From Streptomyces cyaneus (GTDB lineage: Bacteria > Actinomycetota > Actinomycetes > Streptomycetales > Streptomycetaceae): DNA of 64,000 nt. Below the pieces are notes generated by a model. It was not told where the DNA came from. It worked only from the letters and a program-made list of their open reading frames with translations, and searched no databases. The DNA lies in assembly GCF_004028635.1 (NCBI RefSeq), contig NZ_RQJW01000012.1:124001-188000 (forward strand), written 5' to 3'. Position numbers and translations under genes: made by a program. Positions 24,898-34,002 of this stretch are shown in pieces (within the stretch, counting starts at the first letter, position 1; each line of letters begins with the position of its first letter).

Positions 24898-27414
24898 ATG
24901 GCAACGACCACACCAGCCGGTGTGCGGGCCCACGCCAAGCACTCAGGAGGGCCGTCCGCCGACGGCGCTCCGATGTCGCACCGGCAGATCATGGAAGCGC
25001 TGACCGGGCTGCTGCTCGGCATGTTCGTGGCGATCCTGTCGTCGACGATCGTCTCCAACGCCCTGCCCGACATCATCAAGGACCTCGGCGGCGGCCAGAG
25101 CGCCTACACCTGGGTGGTCACCGCGTCGCTGCTGGCGATGACCGCGTCCACCCCGCTGTGGGGCAAGCTCGCCGACCTGTTCTCCAAGAAGCTGCTGATA
25201 CAGCTGGCCCTCGTCATCTTCGTGGCCGGCTCCGCGCTGGCCGGTCTCTCGCAGAACGCCGGGATGCTCATCGCGTTCCGCGCTGTGCAGGGCATCGGCA
25301 TGGGCGGTCTGTCGTCGCTGGCCCAGATCATCCTGGCCGCGATGATCTCCCCGCGTGAGCGCGGCCGCTACAACGGCTACCTCGGCGCCACCTTCGCCAC
25401 CGCGATGGTCGGCGGCCCGCTGATCGGCGGCGTCATCACCGACACCGACTGGCTCGGCTGGCGCTGGTGCTTCTACGTCGGCGTGCCCTTCGCCGTCATC
25501 GCCCTGATCGTGCTCCAGCGCACCCTGCACCTCCCGGTCGTGCGCCGGAAGGTCAAGGTCGACTGGGCGGGCGCCTTCTTCATCACCGCCGCGGTCTGCC
25601 TGCTGCTGGTCTGGGTGACCTTCGCCGGTGACAAGTACGACTGGGTGTCCGGTCAGACGTACGCGATGACGGGTGGCGCGCTCGCGCTGCTGCTGATCTT
25701 CATCTTCGTCGAGTCCAAGGCGAGCGAGCCGATCATCCCGCTGCGCCTGTTCCGCAACCGCACCATCACCCTCGCCTCGCTGGCCTCCCTCTTCGTCGGC
25801 ATCGCGATGTTCGCGGGCACGATCTTCTTCAGCCAGTACTTCCAGCTGGCCCGCAACGAGTCGCCGACCATGTCCGGCGTCCTGACCATCCCGATGATCG
25901 TCGGCCTGTTCATCTCGTCGACCGTCTCCGGCCAGGTCATCACCCGCACCGGCCGCTGGAAGGCCTGGCTGCTCGCCGGCGGTGTGCTGGTGACGGCGGG
26001 CCTCGGACTGCTGGGCACGATCCGCTACGACACCGAGTACTGGCACGTCGCGATCTTCATGGCCCTGCTGGGTCTCGGCGTCGGCATGATGATGCAGAAC
26101 CTGGTCCTGGCCACGCAGAACCAGGTGGACCCGAGCGACCTGGGCGCCGCCAGCTCGGTGGTGAACTTCTTCCGGTCCCTGGGCGGCGCCATGGGCGTCT
26201 CGGCCCTCGGCGCGGTCCTGAGCCACCGCATCACCCACTACGCCGAGGAGGGCCTCGCCAAGCTCGGCGTACAGGGCTCCTCGGGCCACGGGGAGATCCC
26301 GGACCTCGACGCGCTGCCCGCCCCCGTCCGCACGGTCATCGAGAGCGCGTACGGCCACGGCGTCGCGGACGTCTTCCTGTACGCCGCGCCGATCGCCTTC
26401 CTCGCCCTCCTGTTCGCCCTGTTCATCAAGGAGGTCCCGTTGAAGACGAAGGGCGCCCTGGCCCAGGCCGCCGAGGGCAGTGAGCCCGCGACGCCGCAGC
26501 CCGCCGAGGCTGCCGCGCCGGCCGCCGCACAGGAGCGGGTCCCGAGCTGGGCCGCCGCCACCTCCGACACCGAGGCCGCTCCCGACGGCACCCAGAAGCT
26601 CGCCGCCGTCGCCACGGTGGCCCGCCCCGAGGAGACCACCGGCGCGTCCGGCGGCGTCCCGGTCCGCGGCTTCGTGCGGGGCGCCGAGAGCGCGCCCGTG
26701 CCGCAGGCGGCGGTCACGCTGATCTCGCTCGCCGGTCGGCAGCTGGGCCGGTCGGTGGCGCAGGCCGACGGTTCGTACGCGGTCGACGCGCCGGGTGCGG
26801 GTTCGTACGTCCTGATCGCCTCCGCCGACGGCTTCCAGCCGCAGGCCTCCACGATCGTCGTGAACGGCGACGAGCCGGTGTCGTACGACGTCCTGCTCAG
26901 CGGCACCAGCGGCCTGAGCGGCGTCGTCCGGACGGCGCAGAGCGCGCTGCCGGTCAAGGACGCGATGGTGATCGTCACCGATGTGCGCGGCGATCTGCTG
27001 GCCACCGCCGCCACCGGTGAGCAGGGCGAGTTCAGCTTCGCCGAGCTGGTGCCGGGTGCCGTGACCGTCGCGGTGAACGCCGCCGGGTTCCGGCCGCGCG
27101 CCCTGCCCGTCGAGATCGGCGGCACCGGGGTCACCCGGATCGAGGTCGACCTCGAGTCGGGCGCCCAGGTCCAGGGCGTGGTCCGGGCACCGTACGGCGC
27201 GCTGGCCGACGCCCGGGTGACCCTGGTCGACGCGGCGGGCAACGTCGTGGGCACGGCGACGACCGGTCCAGACGGGGCGTACGCCTTCACCGACCTGGAC
27301 GGCGGCGAGTACACGGTCATCGCGACGGGTTACCCGCCGGTGGCCACGGCCCTGACGGTGACCGGCCGCGGCGTCGACGACCACGACATCGAACTCGCCC
27401 ACCCCGGCGAGTAA
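24898..27414 (+). CDS. DHA2 multidrug exporter fused to three carboxypeptidase-regulatory-like domains
   Basis: An 838-residue fusion. Residues 35-510 are a 14-helix DHA2 MFS drug:proton antiporter (ILSSTIVSNALPDIIKDLGG, the ...GWRWCFYVGVPFAVIAL motif of the DHA2 group). After an Ala/Pro/Glu linker come three Ig-like carboxypeptidase-regulatory-like repeats (about 585-660, 675-745 and 755-825), each with the pattern GxVR...V..A.VTL.D..G...GTATTGxDGxYxFxxLxxGxYTV. With 14 helices the tail should be cytoplasmic, unusual for this fold. Ordinary DHA2 exporters end near 500 residues. A homologue exists in S. coelicolor as I recall. Substrate unknown; MarR control likely. Confidence 0.9.
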   Translation: MATTTPAGVRAHAKHSGGPSADGAPMSHRQIMEALTGLLLGMFVAILSSTIVSNALPDIIKDLGGGQSAYTWVVTASLLAMTASTPLWGKLADLFSKKLLIQLALVIFVAGSALAGLSQNAGMLIAFRAVQGIGMGGLSSLAQIILAAMISPRERGRYNGYLGATFATAMVGGPLIGGVITDTDWLGWRWCFYVGVPFAVIALIVLQRTLHLPVVRRKVKVDWAGAFFITAAVCLLLVWVTFAGDKYDWVSGQTYAMTGGALALLLIFIFVESKASEPIIPLRLFRNRTITLASLASLFVGIAMFAGTIFFSQYFQLARNESPTMSGVLTIPMIVGLFISSTVSGQVITRTGRWKAWLLAGGVLVTAGLGLLGTIRYDTEYWHVAIFMALLGLGVGMMMQNLVLATQNQVDPSDLGAASSVVNFFRSLGGAMGVSALGAVLSHRITHYAEEGLAKLGVQGSSGHGEIPDLDALPAPVRTVIESAYGHGVADVFLYAAPIAFLALLFALFIKEVPLKTKGALAQAAEGSEPATPQPAEAAAPAAAQERVPSWAAATSDTEAAPDGTQKLAAVATVARPEETTGASGGVPVRGFVRGAESAPVPQAAVTLISLAGRQLGRSVAQADGSYAVDAPGAGSYVLIASADGFQPQASTIVVNGDEPVSYDVLLSGTSGLSGVVRTAQSALPVKDAMVIVTDVRGDLLATAATGEQGEFSFAELVPGAVTVAVNAAGFRPRALPVEIGGTGVTRIEVDLESGAQVQGVVRAPYGALADARVTLVDAAGNVVGTATTGPDGAYAFTDLDGGEYTVIATGYPPVATALTVTGRGVDDHDIELAHPGE

Positions 27415-27426
27415 CACAAACCCCGG

Positions 27427-27487
27427 CCCGTGGCGGGCGGCGCGCTCTGAGCGGAGGTGTGTCCGCCCGCCACGGGTCGGCTTCTTT
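27427..27487 (+). terminator. Terminator after the exporter gene
   Basis: A 14-base-pair GC-rich stem (27427-27440 with 27463-27476) encloses a 22-base loop and is followed by TCGGCTTCTTTT, an unusually T-rich tail for this genome. Confidence 0.85.
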
Positions 27488-27526
27488 TATGGCCAATTTG
27501 TAAGTCTTTGCAGGGAGTTGGACGGG

Positions 27527-28360
27527 ATGGGGCTGACGGGACTGACCGCGAGGATCCGCACCCGGGACGGATGGGCCGTGTCGCACGCGGTCGTCACGGT
27601 GACCGACATGACCGGCGCGCAGGTGCTTCGGGCGGAGGCCGACGCGGAGGGGGCCGTACGGGACGCGAATCCCCTCCCCCCGGGGGCGTACACCGTCATC
27701 GTCACCGCCGTCGGCTACGCGCCCGCCGCCGCGAGTGCGATCGTCACGGCGAGCGGGCGGGCCGAGGTCGGCACGGTGACGCTGGCCCGGCAGGGCGGGA
27801 CCGAGCTGCCGCCGCCGGGTCCCTGGACCGTGGACCCGGCGCACTCCACGGTGGGTGCGGTGGCCCAGCACCTGGGGATCTCCAGCGTGCACGGGCGGTT
27901 CACGGACTTCGCCGCGGCCATCGAGATCGCGCCGGACGACGTCACCAAGTCCCGGGTGGAGGCGGTGATCCGGGCCGACTCGATCGACACGGGGAACGCG
28001 ATGCGGGACGGGCACTTGAAGTCGGCGGACTTCCTGGACGTGGAGAAGTATCCCGAGATCACGTATCGGTCGACGGGGGTCACGGCGGCCACGGGCTCGG
28101 ATCGCTGGACGGTGCATGGCGAGCTGGGCATGCACGGTGTCGTACGGCCCGTGGACCTGGACCTGGCCTATCTCGGTACGGGGGCCGACCCGTGGGGCGG
28201 GACGCGGGCGGCGTTCCGGGCGACGGCGGAACTGCATCGGGACGACTTCGCCATGAACTACAACCAGGTGGTGCAGGCGGGCATCGCGGCCATCGGTACG
28301 ACGCTGAAGGTGGAGCTGGACATCCAGGCGGTGCAGGGGGAGTCTTTGCCGCAAGGGTGA
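27527..28360 (+). CDS. YceI family protein with N-terminal carboxypeptidase-regulatory-like domain
   Basis: A 277-residue protein without signal peptide. Residues 3-88 form one carboxypeptidase-regulatory-like domain (GLTARIRTRDGWAVSHAVVTVTD...GAYTVIVTAVGYAP) closely like those of the upstream exporter. Residues 98-275 are a YceI lipocalin-like domain (WTVDPAHSTVGAVAQHLGISSVHGRF, ...DEKYPEITYRS-type segment, FAMNYNQ), a fold that binds isoprenoid or amphiphilic ligands. ATG 27527 with CAGGGAG is preferred over the TTG at 27518. A transcription terminator separates it from the exporter, yet the shared domain suggests a joint job. Confidence 0.9.
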   Translation: MGLTGLTARIRTRDGWAVSHAVVTVTDMTGAQVLRAEADAEGAVRDANPLPPGAYTVIVTAVGYAPAAASAIVTASGRAEVGTVTLARQGGTELPPPGPWTVDPAHSTVGAVAQHLGISSVHGRFTDFAAAIEIAPDDVTKSRVEAVIRADSIDTGNAMRDGHLKSADFLDVEKYPEITYRSTGVTAATGSDRWTVHGELGMHGVVRPVDLDLAYLGTGADPWGGTRAAFRATAELHRDDFAMNYNQVVQAGIAAIGTTLKVELDIQAVQGESLPQG

Positions 28361-28457
28361 GCGAGGGAGAAGCCATGGGTGAGAAGCATGGGTGAGAAGC
28401 GAGGGTAAGCACGGCAGGGTCACGCTGAGCGGGCTGACCCGGCCCTAGGCTGACGCC

Positions 28458-28928
28458 ATGGCACCGAACATCGCGACCAATACGCGCGTATCGCTCGACG
28501 AGCTGCTCGACTTCGTACGTCCCCGTCATCGCGCCATCCTGCTCACCCGGCGGGCGGACGGGGGCCCGCAGGCCTCGCCGTTGACCTGTGGGGTCGACGA
28601 CTCGGGGCGGATCGTGGTGTCCACGTATCCCGAGCGGGCCAAGACGCGGAACGCCAAGCGGGATGCGCGGGTGAGCCTGATCGTGCTGAGCGACGACTGG
28701 AACGGGCCGTGGGTGCAGATCGACGGTGCCGCCGAGGTCATCGACTCGCCGGAGTCCGTGGAGCCGCTCGTGGAGTACTACCGGAACATCGCCGGGGAGC
28801 ATCCGGACTGGGACGAGTACCGGGCGGCGATGGTGAAGCAGGGGAAGTCGATCATTCGGGTCACGCCGGAGAAGTGGGGGCCGGTGGCGACGGGTGGGTT
28901 CCCGGCGCGGCTTGTTCCGCAGGGGTGA
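28458..28928 (+). CDS. PPOX-class F420-dependent oxidoreductase family protein
   Basis: A 156-residue split-barrel protein: MAPNIATNTRVSLDELLDFV, RRADGGPQASPLTCGVDDSGRIVVSTYPERAKTRNAKRDARVSL, and a TPEKWG tail typical of the F420-binding PPOX family TIGR03618-like group. It probably reduces an unknown substrate with F420H2 or FMN. It stands alone between the YceI gene and a repeat element. Confidence 0.87.
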   Translation: MAPNIATNTRVSLDELLDFVRPRHRAILLTRRADGGPQASPLTCGVDDSGRIVVSTYPERAKTRNAKRDARVSLIVLSDDWNGPWVQIDGAAEVIDSPESVEPLVEYYRNIAGEHPDWDEYRAAMVKQGKSIIRVTPEKWGPVATGGFPARLVPQG

Positions 28929-28944
28929 GTGCGAGGCCTGCGTT

Positions 28945-29175
28945 TCTCGCCCCCGCCGCCCCTACCCGTCCCGTCCTCCAGGGGCTGCCGCCCCTTCGAC
29001 CCCGCCTTCTGGGGGCTGCCGCCCCCAGACCCCCGCTTCGGCCCTGAAGGGGCCTCGTCCTCAAACGCCGGACGGGCTGGATGATGCTGGCCGGCGCTGA
29101 GAAGCGAAGCCCCCAGCGGGTGGGTGGGGGATCGGGATGGTGACGGCCTCGTCCTCAAACACCGGACGGGCTGGA
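28945..29175. repeat. Dispersed GC-rich Streptomyces repeat (second locus)
   Basis: The gap of about 280 bases after the PPOX gene begins TTTCTCGCCCCCGCCGCCCC and runs, almost identical to the reverse complement of the right arm at 8950-9070, to TCAAACGCCGGACGGGCTGG at about 29085. A second partial copy of that end phrase is at 29147-29172 (TCAAACACCGGACGGGCTGG). Several short GC hairpins inside could terminate transcription. No gene supported. Confidence 0.85.
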
Positions 29176-29207
29176 ATGCCTGGGCCGGCGCTGGAAGGAG
29201 GGGGCTC

Positions 29208-29975
29208 TTAGTTGTCCTTGGTTCGCGTCACCATCGTCTCGATGCCGGCGACCAGTAGGTCCAGGGCGAACTCGAAGTCCCGTTCCCACATCTCCTCGAC
29301 CGTGTCGCCGCCGCGGGCCTCCATGAGTTCTGCGGACTCCTGGACCATCTCGGCGGCTTCCGGGGCCTGTGTCACCGTGGTCATGGCGTGCTGGAAGTAG
29401 GCGTCCGGGGTCATGCCGAACGCCGTGCTGCGGGCGATGAAATGGCCCTCGATCGTGCCGAAGCCGTACACGAACTGGAAGACGGCGGAGATGGCGGCGA
29501 CCAGGCCGTGCGCGGGCAGGCCGGTCTTGCGGATGACTCGCTGGACGTGGCGGGAGAAGGCGAGGCTGTTCGGGCCGATGTTGATGTACGTGCCGATCAG
29601 CGGCGACAGCCAGGGGTGACGGACCAGCAGGTCGCGGTAGCCGCGGGCCAGTGCGCGCAGCTGGTCGTGCCAGTCCTCGTCCGCCTCCGGGTCCGGCAGC
29701 GTCAGTTCGCCGAACGCGGCGTCGAGAGCGAGTTCGAGGAGGTCGTCCTTGGTGTCGACGTACCAGTAGACGGACATCGCGGTCACGTTCAGCTCGGCGG
29801 CAAGCCGCCGCATGGAGAACTTGGCCAGCCCGTCGGCGTCCAGCAACCGGACGGTGGCCGCGGTGATGCGGTCACGGTCGAGCCCGGAGGGCTGGCCCCC
29901 GCCGCGCCCACCTCGACGCTCTTTGCCCTCCAGCCAGACGCTGGTCCGCGCGGACTGCCGGGCTGCCCTCACCAT
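29208..29975 (-). CDS. TetR family transcriptional regulator
   Basis: A 255-residue TetR-type protein. Residues 30-80 contain the helix-turn-helix (ITAATVRLLDADGLAKFSMRRLAAELNVTAMSVYWYVDTKDDLLELAL); the C-terminal domain resembles TetR_C of the tetracycline-repressor group. ATG at 29975 behind GGAAGGG. It follows the DHA2 exporter gene on the same strand after a repeat-filled gap and is the obvious candidate regulator of the exporter. Confidence 0.9.
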   Translation of the reverse strand: MVRAARQSARTSVWLEGKERRGGRGGGQPSGLDRDRITAATVRLLDADGLAKFSMRRLAAELNVTAMSVYWYVDTKDDLLELALDAAFGELTLPDPEADEDWHDQLRALARGYRDLLVRHPWLSPLIGTYINIGPNSLAFSRHVQRVIRKTGLPAHGLVAAISAVFQFVYGFGTIEGHFIARSTAFGMTPDAYFQHAMTTVTQAPEAAEMVQESAELMEARGGDTVEEMWERDFEFALDLLVAGIETMVTRTKDN

Positions 29976-30013
29976 CGCGCACCCTTCCTAGACATTCGAA
30001 ACGCCGGTCACGG

Positions 30014-30080
30014 GACGCGCCCCTTCAGGGGCGCGGGGCTGTACTCATTTTGCGGCTCCGCCGCGTGGGCACGACCAGCC
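30014..30080. repeat. Dispersed intergenic hairpin repeat
   Basis: GCGCCCC-TTCA-GGGGCGC is a perfect hairpin, followed by a second one (GCGGCTCCGCCGC), lying between the exporter stop and the TetR start. The first hairpin's AGGGGCGCGGGG phrase is shared with the element at 17862-17900. Confidence 0.6.
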
Positions 30081-30123
30081 ACAACGGCCCCGCAGTCGCC
30101 CTCCAACCGTATGCCCCGAGCTC

Positions 30124-31617
30124 CTAGGCGGACTCTGCCCGCTCAGCACGCCGAAGCAACGCCGCAGCGACCACACCCCCGGCCAGCACAGCCACCGCCC
30201 CCACCAACTGACTGGTCTCCAGCCCGGAGGCGAAGGCGTCAGTAATACGTGCCCTCTCCTCCACCGACCCTGCCCCAGCCAACGCCCCCGGCAGGGAACT
30301 CGCCGCCACCGGAATCAGCGCGGCGAAGCGGGAGTTGAGCACCGCCCCGAGCACCGCGACGCCCAGCCCCTGCCCGAACTCCGCCACCGTGCCGTTGATG
30401 CCGGCGCCGACCCCGGCCTTCTCCGGCGGAATCGAGCTCATGATCGCGTGCGCCATCGCCGGGCTGGCGATCGCGGCGCCCGCGCCGATGAGCACCAGGC
30501 CCAGCAACGTGCCCGGATACCCGTGCTCGGTGAGCGTCGCGATCGAGACGAGGCCGGCGGCCATCGCCGTCATGCCCAGCCCGATGGAGACGGGAGTCCC
30601 GAGCCTGCCCGACCACTTGGCCGACAGACCGGTGAAGTTCAGCACCACGATCATCAACGCCAGCGGCGCCGTGCGCAGCCCCGCCTCCAGCGGGCCGTAG
30701 CCGAGCACGAACTGCATGTGCTGGGTGAGGAGGAAGAGCGAACCGCCCATTCCGAAGGTGATCAGCACCGCTCCCGCCACCGCTCCCGTGAAACGGCGGT
30801 TCCTGAAGAAGTGCATGTCGAGCATGGGGTACGGGATCCGGCTCTCCCAGTACGCGAAGCCGGCCAGCACCACGACCGCGACGGCCGCCGACACCAGCAC
30901 CCGGCCGGACGTCCAGCCGTGCTCGGGTCCGGAGATGATCGCGAAGACCAGCGAGGACATGCCGATCGTGGACAACAGGGCGCCGAACAGGTCGGGGCGG
31001 TCGCCCTGCGGGTTCTTCGACTCGGGGACCAAGGCGACGACGGCCACCAGGCCGAGCGCCGCGACCGGCAGGTTGATCAGGAAGATCGCTCCCCACCAGA
31101 AGTGGTTCAGCATGAAGCCGCCGATGAGCGGTCCGGTCGCGAAGCCCAGCGAGTTCACGGCCGCCCAGATGCCGATCGCCTTCGGCTGCTCCTCGGGGGT
31201 GAAGATCTGCATCGCCACGGCGAGCGTCGTGGTCATCAGCAGTGCGCCGCCGACGCCCATACCGGCCCGTGCGGCGATCAGCTGGCCGGAGCTGTCCGCC
31301 AGCCCCGCCACCAGCGAGCCGATCCCGAACAGGGCGAGGCCCGTGACCAGCATCTTCTTACGGCCGTAGCGGTCGGCGGCGCTGCCCGCGGTCAGCAGCA
31401 GGCCGGACTGCACGAGCGAGTACGCGTTGATCATCCACTGGATGTCCGAGGTGGCGGCGCCCAGTTCGCTGGTCAGCGAGGGGATGGCCACGTTCAGGAT
31501 CGTGTTGTCGAGCAGCACGGTGAGCTGGGCGAGGCAGATGACGCCGAGGATCAGCCAGCGTTGGGGGTGGCCGCCCTGGGCCGGGACGAGGGCTTTTTCC
31601 TGGGGGGACGTCGACAT
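30124..31617 (-). CDS. DHA2 family MFS drug exporter
   Basis: A 497-residue, 14-helix drug:proton antiporter (LTVLLDNTILNVAIPSL, the motif A loop GSAADRYGRKKML, ATGPLIGGF). It has no C-terminal extension, in contrast to the fused exporter at 24.9 kb. Start ATG 31617; nine bases further upstream a second ATG is in frame. An inverted repeat sits immediately ahead, and a TetR gene follows. Substrate unknown. Confidence 0.93.
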   Translation of the reverse strand: MSTSPQEKALVPAQGGHPQRWLILGVICLAQLTVLLDNTILNVAIPSLTSELGAATSDIQWMINAYSLVQSGLLLTAGSAADRYGRKKMLVTGLALFGIGSLVAGLADSSGQLIAARAGMGVGGALLMTTTLAVAMQIFTPEEQPKAIGIWAAVNSLGFATGPLIGGFMLNHFWWGAIFLINLPVAALGLVAVVALVPESKNPQGDRPDLFGALLSTIGMSSLVFAIISGPEHGWTSGRVLVSAAVAVVVLAGFAYWESRIPYPMLDMHFFRNRRFTGAVAGAVLITFGMGGSLFLLTQHMQFVLGYGPLEAGLRTAPLALMIVVLNFTGLSAKWSGRLGTPVSIGLGMTAMAAGLVSIATLTEHGYPGTLLGLVLIGAGAAIASPAMAHAIMSSIPPEKAGVGAGINGTVAEFGQGLGVAVLGAVLNSRFAALIPVAASSLPGALAGAGSVEERARITDAFASGLETSQLVGAVAVLAGGVVAAALLRRAERAESA

Positions 31618-31620
31618 GCC

Positions 31621-31652
31621 GTACACCGTAGAACACCTCCCATACGCTGTAC
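31621..31652. promoter_or_regulatory. Operator-like inverted repeat at the DHA2 exporter start
   Basis: GTACACCGTA and TACGCTGTAC form an inverted repeat (9 of 10 positions complementary) around a 12-base spacer, ending four bases before the exporter ATG. The size fits a TetR dimer or dimer pair and would block translation start and promoter alike. Confidence 0.6.
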
Positions 31653-31746
31653 AACGGAGATTCTCGGACAGGAGAGAGGGCGGTGGCCACGCACGGCCAC
31701 CGCCCTCTTGTCTCCGGCTGCTTCACCGGCTACTGCACCGGTTACG

Positions 31747-34002
31747 TCAGCTGCTCGCCTTCTGCGTCAGGTCGTAGAAGGTCGCCGAACCGACCGTCAC
31801 CTGCTTGAAGTTGGCCTCGACCCACTCGGTGATCTGCGAGGACGTGCCGCTGCTGCTGCCGCCCATGCCGCCGCCACCGGAGCCGCTGGAGATGAAGTAG
31901 TGGATCTTGCCTTCCGCCACGTACTTCTTGAACTGCGCCGGCGTCGGGGACGGGTCGGTGCCGTTGAAGCCGCCGATCGCCATGACCGGGTCGCCGGTGG
32001 AGAGCTGGTAGCTCGCGGCGTTCTGGGCGCCGATGGCCGCGGCGACCCAGGTGTAGTCGTCGGCGTTGGTCTCCAGCAGCTTCTTGGCCTCGTCGCTGAC
32101 GCTGGCGCCGTTGAGCAGACCGCCCATGCCGCCACCGCCGCCGTCACCCCTCCCGCCGCCGGGCATGCCGCCCTGCTGGTTCTGGGTGTTGCCGTTGCCG
32201 TTCTGCTGGTTCTGCTGGCCGGGCATGCCGCCGCCGGGGAAGCCGTTGCCGTTCTGCTGGCTCTGGCCACCCTGCTGGTTGTTCTGACCCTGCTGGTTCT
32301 GTTGGTTCTGGCCGGGCATGCCGCCCCCACCGGGGCCGCCCATGCCTCCGCCACCGCCGCCACCTCCGGGGCCGCCACGGCCGCCCGCGACAGCGGGGCC
32401 GGCGGTGACGATCGAGCCGGTGTGGCCCACGTTCAGTGTGGTGAGGGTGTACGCGGTCGGGCCGGCCAGCGCGGCGGTGAGACCCAGGCCGACGACCGCC
32501 ATGGTCAGTTGACGTCCGAGCTTGCCGGCGAAGATCAGGCCCAGCGCCGCCGTCAGACCGCCGACCAGGACCAGCCACTTCAGCCAGGGCAGGTAGTCGG
32601 AGGAGCGGTTGAGCAGGACGTAGCCCCAGACCGCCGTGGCCGTCATCGCGGCCGCCAGGGACAGCGACGCCCACATCTTGCCGCGCTCCTCCCAGAGCTT
32701 GGCCGCGCCCATGCCGATCAGCGGGGCGATGTAGGGGGCGAGGGCCACCGTGTAGTACTCGTGGAAGATGCCCTGCATGTAGCTGAAGACCAGCATGGTC
32801 GTGATCAGCGCGCCGCCCCAGACCAGGAACGAACCGCGCGTCACCGACGTACGGCCTGCCATGGGGGTCCCCCCGCGCGAGGTCGTTCGAGCGTGGGGGA
32901 GTGTGGCCACCAGGCCCGCGATCAGCAGGATCAGCGCGGCCGGGATCAGCCAGGAGATCTGGCCGCCGATGCTGGAGCTGAACAGGCGGTCCCAGCCGGT
33001 CTCGCCCCAGTTGCCGCCGCCGTTGCCGCCACCGCCGCCGCCGACGCTGCCGGTCTCGTCGCCGTTGAGCCGGCCGAGGCCGTTGTAGCCGAAGGTCAGC
33101 TCCAGGAAGGAGTTGTTCTGCGAGCCGCCGATGTAGGGGCGGGAGGAGGCGGGCCACAGCTCGACGACGGCGACCCACCAGCCGCCGGAGACGACGATCG
33201 CGGCCAGGCCCGCGGCGAGCTGGCCGATCCGCTTCTTCACCGTCACCGGGGCGCAGACGCCGTAGACGAGGGCCAGCGGCGGCAGGATGAGGAAGGCCTG
33301 GAGGGTCTTTGCGAGGAACGCGAAGCCGATCGCGACACCCGCCCACACCAGCCACTTCGTACGGCCGTCCTCCAGCCCTCGGATGACGAAGTAGCAGGCC
33401 ACGGCCATCAACAGGGCCAGCATCGCGTCCGGGTTGTTGAACCGGAACATCAGCGCCGCGACGGGGGTGAGCGCGAGCACCGCGCCCGCGATCAGGCCGG
33501 CCGCGGGGCTGAACCGGCGGCGTACGGCCGCGTAGACGACGGCGACCGTGCCGACGGCCATGAGGACCTCGGGGAGGAGGATCGCCCAGGAGTGGAGGCC
33601 GAAGAGGCGCACCGACAGGGCCATCGGCCACAGGGCGGCCGGCGGCTTGTCGACGGTGATGGCGTTGGCCGCGTCCAGCGAGCCGAAGAAGAAGGCCTTC
33701 CAGGACTGGCTGCCTGCCTGGACGGCCGCCGAGTAGAAGGAGTTGGCGTAGCCGGAGGCGCTCAGGTTGTAGAGGTAGAGGAGGAGCGTGGCGAGGAGGA
33801 GGCCGAGGAAGGCCGGGCGGGCCCAGCGCGGGTCCTCGGGGCGACCGCGCCACAGCCGCCGTACGAAGGGCTGCTCGGGTTCACCGGCGTCGGGGGCCGG
33901 GGTGGCGGGCTGGGAGGTTGTCGGGGCGCCGGTCGGGGGTCGGCCCCAAGCGTCGGGACTCGTTTCTCTGTCCTGCGTCGACTGGTCGTAGTGGATCGTC
34001 AT
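31747..34002 (-). CDS. GT39-type (ArnT/PMT-like) membrane glycosyltransferase
   Basis: A 751-residue integral membrane protein of the family that transfers a sugar from a polyprenyl phosphate donor. The first extracellular loop has the acidic motif NSFYSAAVQAGSQSWKAFFFGSLDAANAITVDKPPAALW; about 12 helices follow. Residues 550-640 are a Gly/Asn/Gln/Met low-complexity stretch (GGPGGGGM, QNQQNQQGQNNQQ), then an extracytoplasmic domain (SDEAKKLLETNADDYTWVAAAIGAQ...). Its ATG overlaps the stop of the GT2-GtrA gene, whose product probably makes the lipid-linked sugar it uses. Confidence 0.9.
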   Translation of the reverse strand: MTIHYDQSTQDRETSPDAWGRPPTGAPTTSQPATPAPDAGEPEQPFVRRLWRGRPEDPRWARPAFLGLLLATLLLYLYNLSASGYANSFYSAAVQAGSQSWKAFFFGSLDAANAITVDKPPAALWPMALSVRLFGLHSWAILLPEVLMAVGTVAVVYAAVRRRFSPAAGLIAGAVLALTPVAALMFRFNNPDAMLALLMAVACYFVIRGLEDGRTKWLVWAGVAIGFAFLAKTLQAFLILPPLALVYGVCAPVTVKKRIGQLAAGLAAIVVSGGWWVAVVELWPASSRPYIGGSQNNSFLELTFGYNGLGRLNGDETGSVGGGGGGNGGGNWGETGWDRLFSSSIGGQISWLIPAALILLIAGLVATLPHARTTSRGGTPMAGRTSVTRGSFLVWGGALITTMLVFSYMQGIFHEYYTVALAPYIAPLIGMGAAKLWEERGKMWASLSLAAAMTATAVWGYVLLNRSSDYLPWLKWLVLVGGLTAALGLIFAGKLGRQLTMAVVGLGLTAALAGPTAYTLTTLNVGHTGSIVTAGPAVAGGRGGPGGGGGGGGMGGPGGGGMPGQNQQNQQGQNNQQGGQSQQNGNGFPGGGMPGQQNQQNGNGNTQNQQGGMPGGGRGDGGGGGMGGLLNGASVSDEAKKLLETNADDYTWVAAAIGAQNAASYQLSTGDPVMAIGGFNGTDPSPTPAQFKKYVAEGKIHYFISSGSGGGGMGGSSSGTSSQITEWVEANFKQVTVGSATFYDLTQKASS
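32861..32901. repeat. Streptomyces hairpin repeat embedded in the GT39 gene
   Basis: ATGGGGGTCCCCCCGCGCGA followed by a short loop and TCGAGCGTGGGGGAG is the common Streptomyces intergenic element (CTCCCCC...GGGGGGACCCCCAT on the other strand), here lying in frame inside the transferase gene. It encodes the PHARTTSRGGTPMAG segment in a loop between helices. A related element is at 19133-19174. Confidence 0.6.
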
